From: Oscillospiraceae bacterium
GTDB lineage: Bacteria; Bacillota; Clostridia; Oscillospirales; Oscillospiraceae
Length of the DNA: 64,000 nucleotides
Direction of reading: 5' to 3'
Assembly: GCA_017479425.1 (NCBI GenBank)
Contig: JAFVCD010000019.1
Coordinates: 1 to 64,000 of the forward strand
In this document: one piece after another, positions 31,542 through 40,396 of the stretch
How the letters are laid out: each line of letters begins with the position of its first letter
Numbering within the stretch: the stretch's first letter is position 1
Made by a program: the position numbers and the translations under genes
The notes under the pieces: generated by a model
The model's input: only the letters and a program-made list of their open reading frames with translations
The model's database searches: none
What the model was told of the DNA's origin: nothing

Positions 31542-32471
31542 ATGCCCAAATTCACAAGCTTTACCTTTACCTCGACCAATGGAAAAACCGATATAAACGT
31601 CCGCCGCTTCGACCCCGACATCGCACCGCGCGGCGTTGTTCAGATTGCCCACGGCGTTGCCGAGCACTGCGAGAGATACGACGGCTTTATGAGCTTCCTC
31701 GCCTCTCACGGCTTCATCGCGGTCGCGAACGACCACCTCGGTCACGGCAAGAGCTACAAGCGCATTGACGAGCAGGGCTGGTTTGCGGAGAACGACGGCT
31801 GGGATCTGGTAGTCGGCGATGTCAAAAAGCTTCACGATATCATGCAGAAGGAGTTTCCCGACCTGCCTTATATCCTCTTCGGGCACAGCATGGGCTCTTT
31901 TGTCGCAAGAACGTATCTCATAAAATACCCCGGCGACCTCGACGCCGCGATAATCTGCGGCACCGGTCAGCAGGCGCCCGCGCTTGTGACCGCAGGAAAG
32001 GCCGCGGCTCTCCTCACCTGCCGCACCCGCGGTACCTCACGCCGCTCCAAGATGCTCAACGATATGGCGTTCGGCTCGTACAACAAGGAGTTTGAGCCGA
32101 GGCGCACCGACTTTGACTGGCTTACGCGCGATAACGCCGTTGTCGACGCCTACATAAAGGACCCGAACTGCGGCTTTGCCGCCACCGCCGGACTCTTCCG
32201 CGATATGATGACCGGAATCGAATTCATCTCGAAGCCCGAAAACATAGCGAAGATGAACAAGACTCTGCCGGTATTCTTCATCTCCGGCGACAAGGACCCC
32301 GTCGGTGAGAACGGCGCCGGCCCGAAAAAGGCTGTTGAGATGTGGAAGTCCGCCGGAATGAAGGACGTTTCCCTCAAGCTCTACCCCGACTGCCGCCACG
32401 AGCTTCTGAACGAGCTGAATAAAGCGGAGGTTATGGACGATATACTGAAGTTTATAGAGAGCAGGATATGA
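31542..32471 (+). CDS. Alpha/beta hydrolase, monoacylglycerol-lipase-like
   Basis: 309 residues from ATG 31542; a GTG nine bases upstream overlaps the GGAGGTG ribosome site and is unlikely. The nucleophile elbow is GHSMGSF (Ser near residue 110), the acid is in SGDKDPVG near 248 and the histidine in DCRHELLNE near 287, giving a full catalytic triad. The Hydrolase_4/monoacylglycerol lipase subfamily (VQIAHGVAEHCERYDGF) cleaves lipid or other esters in the cytosol. It is a single gene with its own promoter and terminator, divergent from the glycerol operon, which would fit release of glycerol from lipids; that link is inference. Confidence 0.87.
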   Translation: MPKFTSFTFTSTNGKTDINVRRFDPDIAPRGVVQIAHGVAEHCERYDGFMSFLASHGFIAVANDHLGHGKSYKRIDEQGWFAENDGWDLVVGDVKKLHDIMQKEFPDLPYILFGHSMGSFVARTYLIKYPGDLDAAIICGTGQQAPALVTAGKAAALLTCRTRGTSRRSKMLNDMAFGSYNKEFEPRRTDFDWLTRDNAVVDAYIKDPNCGFAATAGLFRDMMTGIEFISKPENIAKMNKTLPVFFISGDKDPVGENGAGPKKAVEMWKSAGMKDVSLKLYPDCRHELLNELNKAEVMDDILKFIESRI

Positions 32472-32476
32472 TTTAA

Positions 32477-32503
32477 GGCGCTTCCAAAACGGAAGCGCCT
32501 TTT
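32477..32503 (+). terminator. Terminator of the hydrolase gene
   Basis: A perfect 9-bp stem GGCGCTTCC/GGAAGCGCC (32477-32485 with 32491-32499), 5-base loop, then TTTT. The following 70 bases up to plsY hold nothing I recognise. Confidence 0.85.
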
Positions 32504-32573
32504 CAATATATCAGCCTATTACCTTCATCAGCATAAAGAGCGTGGTTACGGGTCTGGTCATAGCAATTTCCCT

Positions 32574-33182
32574 TTATTTATCCTTGTGCGCAGGCTTGAA
32601 GTCCGGCTCCTCGCCGCGGATGAGTCTGCCGATATTCGCGCGGTGCTGAATTATTACAGTCACGCCGCCGACGATTGCGAGGATCAGCAGAGGCGTTCCG
32701 AGGTTGAAGAGCGCCGTACAGACCGGCACCGTCGCAGCCGCGGTGATCGAGCCTGCGGAGACCTTTTTCGTCGCAAAGGCTACGATGAGGAACATCGCAA
32801 GTCCGATTGCGGTCACGCGCCAGTCTATCATAAGCGCGATAGCAGCGAGCACCGAAACGCCCTTGCCGCCCTTGAACTTGTAAAATACCGGGAAGCAGTG
32901 GCCTATCATGGCGGCAAGACCGCCGACCATTACTCCCATATCTCTGCCGAGTAGCAGCCAGCCGAGAGCCATCGCAAGTATAGCCTTGAGCATATCGCCG
33001 CCGAGGGTGACAAAGCCCGCCTTCATGCCGAAGTTGCGCGCCATATTGGTCGCGCCGGCGTTGCCGCTGCCCTTCTCGCGGATATCGCTGCCCATAGCGA
33101 GCTTCGAGAGGATTATTGAAATGCTGACGGAGCCGAGAATATAGCCCACGACAGCGACTATCACATATTTCAGAACTTCCAT
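32574..33182 (-). CDS. plsY: Glycerol-3-phosphate acyltransferase PlsY
   Basis: 202 residues with five membrane segments. The three conserved PlsY motifs are visible: motif 1 GSGNAGATNMAR (about 40-51), motif 2 with KFKGGKGVS (about 102-110) and motif 3 near residue 180. The enzyme acylates glycerol-3-phosphate using acyl-phosphate, the first step of membrane phospholipid synthesis. It is the third gene after tldD and tldE on the same strand, 18 bases downstream of tldE. Confidence 0.95.
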   Translation of the reverse strand: MEVLKYVIVAVVGYILGSVSISIILSKLAMGSDIREKGSGNAGATNMARNFGMKAGFVTLGGDMLKAILAMALGWLLLGRDMGVMVGGLAAMIGHCFPVFYKFKGGKGVSVLAAIALMIDWRVTAIGLAMFLIVAFATKKVSAGSITAAATVPVCTALFNLGTPLLILAIVGGVTVIIQHRANIGRLIRGEEPDFKPAHKDK

Positions 33183-33200
33183 TTTAATGCCTTCTGTCTG

Positions 33201-34478
33201 TTATTTTACGCCGGTGATCCTGAGGTTTTTGAGCCTTACGACTGCCGGAATGACGATGTTATTGTACTGCGCCGTTTCACGCGAATACTTCATTGTCGGC
33301 GCCGCCTCTATCATACTGCCGGAGACTGAGCCGCCGGTGATGATCTTCGTTTCGCAGTCCTTGTGGAGATAGCCGAGGCGGATCTCGCCCGCGACGTCGC
33401 CGCCCATTGAATCGACCTGGAAATCGGAAAACTCCACAAGCTCGATATAGTCGCCGCTTCTGAGCTCATCCGCGCCCATCGAGCCGCCGTCAAAGACAAA
33501 GTTCGAGATAACGGAGTTTTTCTCGATGCCGAGGTACTGTGAAAACTGCCTCTGTCCCCAGAAGTTGCAGAGAACGCCGTCCTTTATGATGTCGCGCTCC
33601 TCGATAACACTGCCCTCTGCGTCGACCGGGAAGTTGCGCGAGGAATTGTCGAGCTCGCGGACGGCGCGGACGGTGATCTTATCGCCGCCCTGCCAGTCGC
33701 AGACGGGCTTTCCCTGCTCAAACGGAGATATGCGGCGGTACTTTGCCTGCACGTTCGCGTTCATCGTGAAATACTCAAATACGTTCACCGCGTCCTCAGT
33801 CGAAAGCACGACGTCGATATTCTCAACGCGCGGAGTCGGCTCAGCCGCGAGTCTGTCGCGGCCGGTACGCATAGCGGCGAGAACGTCGGCGCGCACCTTT
33901 TCTTTATCGCAGGAGCCGGAGTTGAACTGGCGGTATAGCTCGATCTCGTGGCCCTCTCTGCGGGCGTTAACTACGATCTCAAGCATACTTGCGGGGTAAA
34001 TCGCGGTGTACTCCACGCCGTTGGAGTTGAGCGTATGGCGGGTTATCTCGCTCACGAAAATCTCATAGGAGTTTATGTCCTCCGTCTCCGTTTCGGGAAC
34101 GGAGGCGACCGCCTCGATAAAATCGCGCGCTATCTTCTGAACGTCCACCCTCTCGGTCTTGTCGGGAAGCGTGATTTTTTCGCTGACTAAGCTGTAAGCC
34201 GGGTTCTTTACAAGGCTTGCGCGGGAGAGAAGGTCAGCGAGCTTCTTTTCGACCTCGGACGCGGTGTCGGTGGGGTTAATCTCGCACGAGGCGGAGCCTA
34301 AAAGCCCGCCCTCGAGCTTCTTATAGACCTTCACGTTATAGTTTACGGTGTCAGCCGCGCGGTTCTGATCGAGAGCGTGGCGGATGAAGTAGAATTCCCA
34401 GCGGCGGGTCTTATTCTCAGTAAGCTCCCAGCCGTCCGCGCCGAGGGCGGCGAGGGATTTTTTCAGTGTTTCAAGCAT
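33201..34478 (-). CDS. tldE: TldE/PmbA-family protein (inactive partner subunit)
   Basis: 425 residues of the TldD/PmbA (U62) family. It has the family's C-terminal block (SVSGSMIEAAPTMKYSRE and the IVIPAVVRLKNLRITG end) but no HExxxH zinc motif, as expected for TldE/PmbA, which pairs with catalytic TldD to form the TldD/E protease. Such proteases cut unfolded peptides and are best known for processing microcin precursors and degrading CcdA. Its start overlaps the tldD stop. Confidence 0.9.
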   Translation of the reverse strand: MLETLKKSLAALGADGWELTENKTRRWEFYFIRHALDQNRAADTVNYNVKVYKKLEGGLLGSASCEINPTDTASEVEKKLADLLSRASLVKNPAYSLVSEKITLPDKTERVDVQKIARDFIEAVASVPETETEDINSYEIFVSEITRHTLNSNGVEYTAIYPASMLEIVVNARREGHEIELYRQFNSGSCDKEKVRADVLAAMRTGRDRLAAEPTPRVENIDVVLSTEDAVNVFEYFTMNANVQAKYRRISPFEQGKPVCDWQGGDKITVRAVRELDNSSRNFPVDAEGSVIEERDIIKDGVLCNFWGQRQFSQYLGIEKNSVISNFVFDGGSMGADELRSGDYIELVEFSDFQVDSMGGDVAGEIRLGYLHKDCETKIITGGSVSGSMIEAAPTMKYSRETAQYNNIVIPAVVRLKNLRITGVK

Positions 34479-35908
34479 CAGCCGAGCCTCGCTTTCGTTT
34501 TAAGATAGGGGCCGCCGTCCGCGACCTTGACCCATTCCTTGTAGCCCTTGCCGCAGGCGCCGTTGCCCTCGACAACTCTGTCGCTCGTAGCCATTGTAAC
34601 TCCGCCCAAAAGGTCGGGAACGTAGCCCGTCATGACTACCGGCGATACGCACACTCCGGTGAGCGCGCCGTTTCTGATCTCATAGCCGCGCTCGATGATG
34701 CACTGTATGCCCCAGTGCTTCGGATCCTCCATACCGCTCTGCATTCCGCGCAGGAGATAGCCGTGGTCGATGCTCTTTATCATATCCTCGAGCTTATCGT
34801 CGCCGGAGTCGAACACCGTGTTCGTCATGCGGGTGTAGACCTTGTGATCGTAGCTCTGGCGCTTGCCGTTGCCGGTTGGCGCGACGCCGAGCCTCAATGC
34901 GCTCAGCGCGTCGCAGATCCCGGTCTTTAGTATGCCGTGGTCAATCTCGGTAACGTCGCCGGCGAGGGTGCCCTCATCGTCGAAGGCGAAGGCGGTGACG
35001 CTCTCATCGCATCTCGCGCCCTCGTGCATCGTTACCTTGTCGCTTCCGACGCGCTTGTCGATATAGTCCTTGCCGAGCGCGCGGTTCTTGACGAACATAT
35101 CCATCTCAACTCCGTGGCCGAAAGCCTCGTGCGCGATAAGTCCGGTAACAGTCGGGTCGGTGATGATATCGTACTCGCCCGGAACGATCTTTTCCGAGGC
35201 GACGAGGTCAGCCATAATGCCGGGCAGGGTCTTGATTTTTTCTCTCAGCCCGTAGAGCAGCTCCATTCCGCCGCAGTCGGAAACGCCGACGTGGGTAAAC
35301 TTCATATCTCCGTCCTTGCCGGGCGCGTAGGAGGCCGCCGAGCCCTCGATGTAGGAGTAGCTCTGTCTGAGGTCGCGGTTGGCGGTAAGAAACAGCTTGC
35401 TTATATGCGTGCCGCTCGCGCGCACCATAACGTCGAGCGCGCCGGGAATGGTCTTCATGCCCTCGTCGGAAAGCTCGGTAAAGAGCCGTAAGAACTCCCC
35501 GACGTCGCACTCCTCGGGCAGTATCTCCGCTTCCTTCTCGACAAAAAGCTCAGCAGGAGAATCGTCGAGCTTCGCGGTATCATAGACCTTCGAGCCTGTC
35601 GCCTTCAAAAGCGCAAGCTGACTGTCGAGCGCCTCCTTCGCCTTCTCCGCGAGCTTTTCGGCTGAATCGAAGGAGTTGAAGGCGTACTCTGAGTAGAGCC
35701 CGTTTTTGTAAACTCGCACTACGCTTCCGCGCTCCGTTGTGATGTTCTGCGTCGTCACGTTCTTCGCCCGCTGCGAGATCGTGAGGCTTATGCCCTTTGA
35801 GTCGGTCGAGAGAACGCTGACGTAATCGTAGCTCTCACCCAGAATCGCAGCGAGCCTTTTAAGCTCCGGCGCGATCGAGGCGAGGTAGAGCGAAAATTTA
35901 GCTTTCAA
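34478..35908 (-). CDS. tldD: TldD-family zinc metalloprotease
   Basis: About 476 residues from a TTG start at 35908, chosen because GGGGTGAT stands just upstream; ATG codons 24 and 48 bases further out have no ribosome site. The zinc motif HEAFGH lies near residue 245 in TGLIAHEAFGHGVEMD. The C-terminus has the family's GLLGGVTMATSDR-like loop (DLLGGVTMATSDRVVEG). With the following tldE it should form a heteromeric peptidase that opens only for unfolded peptides. No obvious peptide substrate gene is close by. A promoter (TTGTAC, 17, TATACT) precedes it. Confidence 0.9.
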   Translation of the reverse strand: MKAKFSLYLASIAPELKRLAAILGESYDYVSVLSTDSKGISLTISQRAKNVTTQNITTERGSVVRVYKNGLYSEYAFNSFDSAEKLAEKAKEALDSQLALLKATGSKVYDTAKLDDSPAELFVEKEAEILPEECDVGEFLRLFTELSDEGMKTIPGALDVMVRASGTHISKLFLTANRDLRQSYSYIEGSAASYAPGKDGDMKFTHVGVSDCGGMELLYGLREKIKTLPGIMADLVASEKIVPGEYDIITDPTVTGLIAHEAFGHGVEMDMFVKNRALGKDYIDKRVGSDKVTMHEGARCDESVTAFAFDDEGTLAGDVTEIDHGILKTGICDALSALRLGVAPTGNGKRQSYDHKVYTRMTNTVFDSGDDKLEDMIKSIDHGYLLRGMQSGMEDPKHWGIQCIIERGYEIRNGALTGVCVSPVVMTGYVPDLLGGVTMATSDRVVEGNGACGKGYKEWVKVADGGPYLKTKARLG

Positions 35909-35946
35909 TATAATCACCCCATAAAATGCCATTTTAATACGAAAGC

Positions 35947-35975
35947 AGTATAGCACAAGACCTTTCGCAGTACAA
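35947..35975 (-). promoter_or_regulatory. Promoter of the tldD-tldE-plsY operon
   Basis: The minus strand reads TTGTAC (35975-35970), 17 bases, TATACT (35952-35947), about 40 bases before the TTG start of tldD. Confidence 0.7.
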
Positions 35976-35989
35976 GAAAAATATAATAA

Positions 35990-36160
35990 TTAACCGCCGA
36001 GCTTTTGCCGTTTTTCCATCTCGCTCCAGCTTATGAAGCCGTAGATATCGTTAAAGAAAAACGCTGTAAAGCAAACTGTAACGGAGATATAGCTTGAGTT
36101 TTCAGCGATTGCTGAATAGATACCCTCGCGCAAAAAATAAAAGCATCCGCAATCACATCT
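35990..36160 (-). pseudogene. Possible C-terminal remnant of a small membrane protein
   Basis: An open stretch of 56 codons without any start codon. It ends in a protein-like sequence with a hydrophobic segment (SYISVTVCFTAFFFNDIYGF) followed by ISWSEMEKRQKLGG and a stop. The NDIYGFISWxxMEKRQ ending is reminiscent of small transporter-like membrane proteins, but I cannot name the family firmly. An in-frame stop at 36161-36163 closes it upstream. It is probably a decayed gene end; chance open frame is the alternative. The rest of the gap to 36249 shows nothing else. Confidence 0.35.
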
Positions 36161-36246
36161 TCAAAGACCTGACGATGTGAAAACGAATGCCCTGCATTCA
36201 CTGCCCGGCGGCAGCATTATTCTGTTTGTCAAGAGCCAGTATAAAA

Positions 36247-36276
36247 CGGCAGGTACGGTCACAGGACCGTACCTGC
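36247..36276 (-). terminator. Terminator of the eda-kdgK-uxaC operon
   Basis: A perfect 12-bp stem GCAGGTACGGTC/GACCGTACCTGC (36249-36260 with 36265-36276) with a 4-base loop; the minus strand continues CGTTTTATA. It lies 18 bases downstream of the uxaC stop. Confidence 0.85.
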
Positions 36277-36293
36277 AAATGTTATTATGAAAC

Positions 36294-37727
36294 TTACAGA
36301 TTGAAGTATCTGACGGCGTTATTGTAGCAGACGCCCTCGACGATCTTCTTGAGAGAAGCGTCGATATTCGGATACTCGCCGTTCTCGACCCACTTGCCGA
36401 TAAGGTCGCAGAGGATTCTGCGGAAGTAATCGTGGCGGGCATAGCTGAGGAACGAACGGGAGTCGGTCAGCATTCCGACGAAGTTGCCGAGCAGACCGAG
36501 GTTTGCAAGGCTCGTCATCTGAGCCTGCATACCGGTCTTGGTATCGTTGAACCACCAGGCGGAGCCGTGCTGGATCTTGCCGGGTACCTCGTCGGGCTGG
36601 AAGCAGCCGATAAGGGTTCCGATCTGATCGAAGTCGGCGGAGTTGAGCGAATAGATGATGGTCTTCGGGCACTCGCCGGTCTTGTCGAGAGCGCTGAGGA
36701 AGTCAGCGATAGCGCCGCCGCAGGTGTTCTGCGCGACCATATCGAAGCCGGTATCGGGGCCGAGAAGCTCATACATACGCTCGTTATTGTTGCGCTTGCA
36801 GGAATAGTGAAGCTGCATCGCGATGCCGAGGCGGTGATACTCTCTGCCGAGGTGGAGAAGGAGCTGAGTCTGATACTTCTCAGCCTCCTCAACGGTGAGC
36901 TCCTCGCCTGCCATAGCCTTCTGATACGCCTTGTCGGCGCACTTCGGGCAGCACTTCTGGAACGGGATGTAGTCAAGACCGTGGTCAGAGGCGCGGCAGC
37001 CCATCTTTGCGAAGAACTCAAGGCGCTCGGTAAGAGCTGCGCAGACCTCTTCGAAATTTGCAAGCTTTTCCTTGCCGACGGAGGCGGCGAGCTTCGCCAT
37101 ATAGTCGGCGAAGCCGGGCTTAGAAATGTTTATAGCCTTGTCGGGGCGGAAGCTCGGGCAGACCTTGACGGTGATGGAGGGATCGGCCGCGATCTTCTCG
37201 TGCCACTCAAGGGAGTCGATGGGATCGTCGGTGGTGCCGACCATTGCGACCTTCGCCTTGGCGATGATGCCGCGGACGGTGAGATTCGGATCGGTGCGAA
37301 GCTTCTCGTTGCAGTAGTTCCAGCACTCCTCGGCGTTTTCAACGGTGAGGGGCTTATTGTATCCGAAGAACTGGCGAAGCTCCATATTGCACCAATGGTA
37401 CATCGGGTTGCCGATCGCCATCTCAAGGCTCTCGACGAACTTGAGGAAGCGCTCATAGGCGGGCTTGTCGCCGGTGATGTATTCCTCGGGAACGCCGTTG
37501 GAGCGCATTACACGCCACTTATAGTGGTCGCCGAAGTAGCTGCCGTCGGGATTGTGACCGCCGAGCCAGACCTCTACGAGGTTGTCAAAACGGCGATCCT
37601 CATAGATCTCCTTCGGGGAGATGTGGCAGTGATAGTCAACGATGGGCATATTCTCCGCATAATCGTGGAAAAGGTGCTTGGCTGTGTCGTTAGTAAGGAC
37701 AAAGTCCTTATCCATAAATTCCTTCAT
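36294..37727 (-). CDS. uxaC: Glucuronate (uronate) isomerase
   Basis: 477 residues, typical length. The N-terminal amidohydrolase-fold metal motif is DYHCHISPKEIYED near residue 31; GNPMYHWCNMELRQFFGY, LHYSCKRNNNERM and MLTDSRSFLSYARHDYFRR are strongly conserved in UxaC. It converts glucuronate to fructuronate and galacturonate to tagaturonate. It is the last gene of the eda-kdgK-uxaC run (4-base gap to kdgK), and uxuA/uxuB lie just upstream, giving a complete glucuronate route to pyruvate and glyceraldehyde-3-phosphate. Confidence 0.96.
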   Translation of the reverse strand: MKEFMDKDFVLTNDTAKHLFHDYAENMPIVDYHCHISPKEIYEDRRFDNLVEVWLGGHNPDGSYFGDHYKWRVMRSNGVPEEYITGDKPAYERFLKFVESLEMAIGNPMYHWCNMELRQFFGYNKPLTVENAEECWNYCNEKLRTDPNLTVRGIIAKAKVAMVGTTDDPIDSLEWHEKIAADPSITVKVCPSFRPDKAINISKPGFADYMAKLAASVGKEKLANFEEVCAALTERLEFFAKMGCRASDHGLDYIPFQKCCPKCADKAYQKAMAGEELTVEEAEKYQTQLLLHLGREYHRLGIAMQLHYSCKRNNNERMYELLGPDTGFDMVAQNTCGGAIADFLSALDKTGECPKTIIYSLNSADFDQIGTLIGCFQPDEVPGKIQHGSAWWFNDTKTGMQAQMTSLANLGLLGNFVGMLTDSRSFLSYARHDYFRRILCDLIGKWVENGEYPNIDASLKKIVEGVCYNNAVRYFNL

Positions 37728-37731
37728 GAAG

Positions 37732-38757
37732 TTACCTCTGGACTCTGCCGGAGCCGTCGCCGCCGGCGAGCTTCTCGACCTCAGCGATGGTGGCGAAGTT
37801 ATAGTCGCCCTCGATGGAGTGCTTCAGAGCGGAAGCAGCAACTGCGAACTCAACCGCGCCCTGGGTGTCCTTGCCGGAGAGAAGAGCGTAGATAAGGCCG
37901 CCGCCGAAGCTGTCGCCGCCGCCGATACGGTCGATGATGTGGAGGTGATACTTCTTGGAGAAGCAGTACTCGCCGCTCGCTACATCGTAGAGCATAGCAG
38001 ACCAGTCGTTATCAAATGCGCTGTGGCTCTCGCGGAGGGTGATGGCGACCTTCTCGAAGCCGAACTTCTCAGCAAGCTGTCTTGCGACGGACTTGTAGCC
38101 CTCGCGGTTGAGCTCACCGGCGGTGATATCGGTGGCCTCGGCCTCGATGCCGAATACGTCCTTAGCATCCTCCTCGTTGGAGATGCAGACGTCGACATAC
38201 TGGCAGAGCTCAGTCATAGCCTCGCGGGCCTGGGCGCGAGTCCAGAGCTTGCCGCGATAGTTAAGGTCGCAGGAGATCTTTACGCCGCGCGCCTTAGCAG
38301 CCTTGCAGGCCTCAACGCACGCCTTGACCATGTTGGGGCCGAGTGCCGGAGTGATGCCGGTGAAGTGGAACCAGTCGGCGCCCTCGAAGATCTTGTCCCA
38401 ATCGAAGTCGGAGGGATCGGACTCCTGAATTGCGGAATGTGCGCGGTCATAGATGCAGACGCTCGGACGCTGGGAAGCGCCCTTCTCGTTGTAGTAGATA
38501 CCTACACGGTCGCCGCCGCGGACGATCATGCTGGTGTCTACGCCATAGCGGCGAAGAGAGTTGACAGCAGCCTGGCCGATTGCGTGGGCAGGAAGCTTGG
38601 TTACGAATGCAGCGTCAGCGCCGTAGTTTGCGAGGGAAACGGCTACGTTGGCCTCGCCGCCGCCGAACGTGAACTCAAGATGATCGGCCTGAACGAAACG
38701 CTCATAGTTGTACGGCTGAAGTCTTACCATCAGTTCGCCAAATGTTACTACTCTCAT
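37732..38757 (-). CDS. kdgK: 2-Dehydro-3-deoxygluconokinase (PfkB family)
   Basis: 341 residues. PfkB/ribokinase motifs are GGGEANVAVSLANYG near residue 33 and the C-terminal DRIGGGDSFGGGLIY near 293 containing the catalytic aspartate. The N-terminus MRVVTFGELMVRL and neighbours eda and uxaC identify it as KDG kinase, which phosphorylates KDG to KDPG. The gap to eda is five bases. Confidence 0.93.
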   Translation of the reverse strand: MRVVTFGELMVRLQPYNYERFVQADHLEFTFGGGEANVAVSLANYGADAAFVTKLPAHAIGQAAVNSLRRYGVDTSMIVRGGDRVGIYYNEKGASQRPSVCIYDRAHSAIQESDPSDFDWDKIFEGADWFHFTGITPALGPNMVKACVEACKAAKARGVKISCDLNYRGKLWTRAQAREAMTELCQYVDVCISNEEDAKDVFGIEAEATDITAGELNREGYKSVARQLAEKFGFEKVAITLRESHSAFDNDWSAMLYDVASGEYCFSKKYHLHIIDRIGGGDSFGGGLIYALLSGKDTQGAVEFAVAASALKHSIEGDYNFATIAEVEKLAGGDGSGRVQR

Positions 38758-38762
38758 TTTAA

Positions 38763-39401
38763 TTACCCCCTAATTTCTTTAACAATATCAGAAGCTTCTT
38801 TTACGAGCTTCTCGATTTCATCGAACTTGCCGGCCCTGATGAGGTCGCCCTTGACCATCCAGCTTCCGCCGCAGCAGATGATGCGGTCATACTTGAGGTA
38901 CTCGCGGACGTTCTCGGGAGAGATGCCGCCGGTGGGCATGAAGTTGAGACCGACGTAAGGAGCCGCCATGGCCTTGATCATCTTAAGGCCGCCGGAGGGC
39001 TCCGCCGGGAAGAACTTGACAGCGTCAAGACCGAGCTCCATAGCGCCCTCCGCCTCGGAAGGAGTGCAGATGCCGGGAGTCATCGGAACGCCCTTGTCAA
39101 GAACGTATTTTGTTACTCTGGGATTGAAGCCGGGGCTTACGATGAACTTGGAGCCGGCGTCGATAGCTCTGTCAGCCTGCTCGGTAGTGAGAACGGTGCC
39201 GGCGCCGACGATCATCTCGGGGAACGCCTTTGCCATTCTGCGAATGGACTCCTCAGCGGCGGCGGTGCGGAAGGTCACTTCTGCGCAGGGAAGGCCGCCC
39301 TTGATGAGCGCCTCAGCGAGAGGAATAGCATCGTCGGCATTGTCGAGGACTACAACAGGGATAATACCGATCTTTTTGAGTTTGAGCATCATATCAGTCA
39401 T
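38763..39401 (-). CDS. eda: KDPG/KHG aldolase
   Basis: 212 residues. The Schiff-base lysine is in DAVKFFPAEPSGG near residue 130, with PCAEVTFRT (catalytic Glu) near 43 and VGAGTVLT near 66. It splits KDPG to pyruvate and glyceraldehyde-3-phosphate. It is first in a three-gene operon with kdgK and uxaC, preceded by GGAGG and a promoter at 39444-39472. Confidence 0.95.
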   Translation of the reverse strand: MTDMMLKLKKIGIIPVVVLDNADDAIPLAEALIKGGLPCAEVTFRTAAAEESIRRMAKAFPEMIVGAGTVLTTEQADRAIDAGSKFIVSPGFNPRVTKYVLDKGVPMTPGICTPSEAEGAMELGLDAVKFFPAEPSGGLKMIKAMAAPYVGLNFMPTGGISPENVREYLKYDRIICCGGSWMVKGDLIRAGKFDEIEKLVKEASDIVKEIRG

Positions 39402-39443
39402 TGGTAAATCGCCTCCAAATTATATTATTTTTCATACTGATTT

Positions 39444-39472
39444 AGTGTAACATATACAAAAAAATCTGTAAA
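39444..39472 (-). promoter_or_regulatory. Promoter of the eda-kdgK-uxaC operon
   Basis: The minus strand reads TTTACA (39472-39467), 17 bases, TACACT (39449-39444). No obvious operator palindrome is seen around it. Confidence 0.7.
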
Positions 39473-39498
39473 CCATTAAAACGGATATAAAAATAGCA

Positions 39499-39529
39499 AT
39501 CACGGACAGAAATATTTTCTGCCCGTGAT
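39499..39529 (-). terminator. Terminator of the uxuA-uxuB operon
   Basis: ATCACGG-GCAGAAA pairs with TTTCTGT-CCGTGAT (14 bp with one G-T pair; 39529-39499) and the minus strand continues TGCTATTTTTAT. It lies 11 bases after the SDR gene stop. Confidence 0.85.
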
Positions 39530-39540
39530 ATATTGTCGAT

Positions 39541-40395
39541 TTATACTCCGGAATATGCGGAGAAGCCGCCGTCAATTGGGATGGTCACGCCGGTGATGAA
39601 GCCCGCCGCCTCGTTGTTGAGGAGGAAGAGAACCGCGCCGTTGAGCTCGGTATCGGAGTTGCCGAAGCGGCCCATCGGGGTCGCGGCAAGTATCTTGCCG
39701 GTGCGGGCGGTCGGAGTTCCGTCGGGGTTGAACAGGAGCGCGGCGTTCTGCTTTGTGGAGAAGAAGCCGGGCGCGATGGCGTTTACGCGGATGCCGACCT
39801 TGGAGAAGTGGACGGCAAGCCACTGGGTGAAGTTGGAGATAGCCGCCTTCGCTCCGGAGTACGCGGGGATCTTCGTGAGCGGAGTGTAGGCGTTCATGGA
39901 GCTGACGTTGAGGATGTTGCAGCCCTCTCTGCCGACCATCTGACGTGCAAATGCCTGAGTCGGGAGAAGCGTTCCGATGAAGTTGAGGTTGAAAACAAAT
40001 TCAACGCCGGACTTGTCAAGGTCGAAGAAGCTCTTGGTGTCGGCCTCGATGTCGCCGAGCTCAAAATACTCCTTGTCGGTGGTGGCGCGGGGATTGTTTC
40101 CGCCGGCGCCGTTGAGAAGAATGTCGCACTTGCCGAGGTCAGCCTCAACAGCGTCGGCTACGGCATAGCAGCTCTCCTTCTCGAGCACGTTGCACTTATA
40201 CGCCTTGGCGCAGCCGCCCTCGGCTACGATCTCGTCGGCGAACTTCTGAGCGGCCTCCTCGTTGAGGTCGAGAAGAGCGACCTTGGCTCCCGCGCGGGCG
40301 AGAACCTTGGCGAACATGGAGCAGAGGACTCCGCCCGCTCCGGTAACTACGGCAACCTTGCCGGTAAGATCGGTGTTAAGAACATTCTTTTCCAT
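39541..40395 (-). CDS. uxuB: SDR-family fructuronate reductase (D-mannonate oxidoreductase)
   Basis: 284 residues. The short-chain dehydrogenase features are the nucleotide motif VVTGAGGVLCS (a slight variant of TGxxxGIG), LLNGAGGNNP and the catalytic SSMNAYTPLTKIPAYSGAK (Y-x-x-x-K). In many Firmicutes an SDR with a long middle insertion, as here (residues 95-130), replaces classic UxuB and reduces fructuronate to mannonate. It directly follows uxuA (one base gap), which supports that assignment. The enzyme is not homologous to E. coli UxuB. Confidence 0.88.
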   Translation of the reverse strand: MEKNVLNTDLTGKVAVVTGAGGVLCSMFAKVLARAGAKVALLDLNEEAAQKFADEIVAEGGCAKAYKCNVLEKESCYAVADAVEADLGKCDILLNGAGGNNPRATTDKEYFELGDIEADTKSFFDLDKSGVEFVFNLNFIGTLLPTQAFARQMVGREGCNILNVSSMNAYTPLTKIPAYSGAKAAISNFTQWLAVHFSKVGIRVNAIAPGFFSTKQNAALLFNPDGTPTARTGKILAATPMGRFGNSDTELNGAVLFLLNNEAAGFITGVTIPIDGGFSAYSGV

Positions 40396-40396
40396 T

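Noticed and set aside
36432..38958. Two long plus-strand frames opposite uxaC and kdgK
   Set aside because: They are antisense shadows of well-conserved enzymes, without ribosome sites or known motifs.
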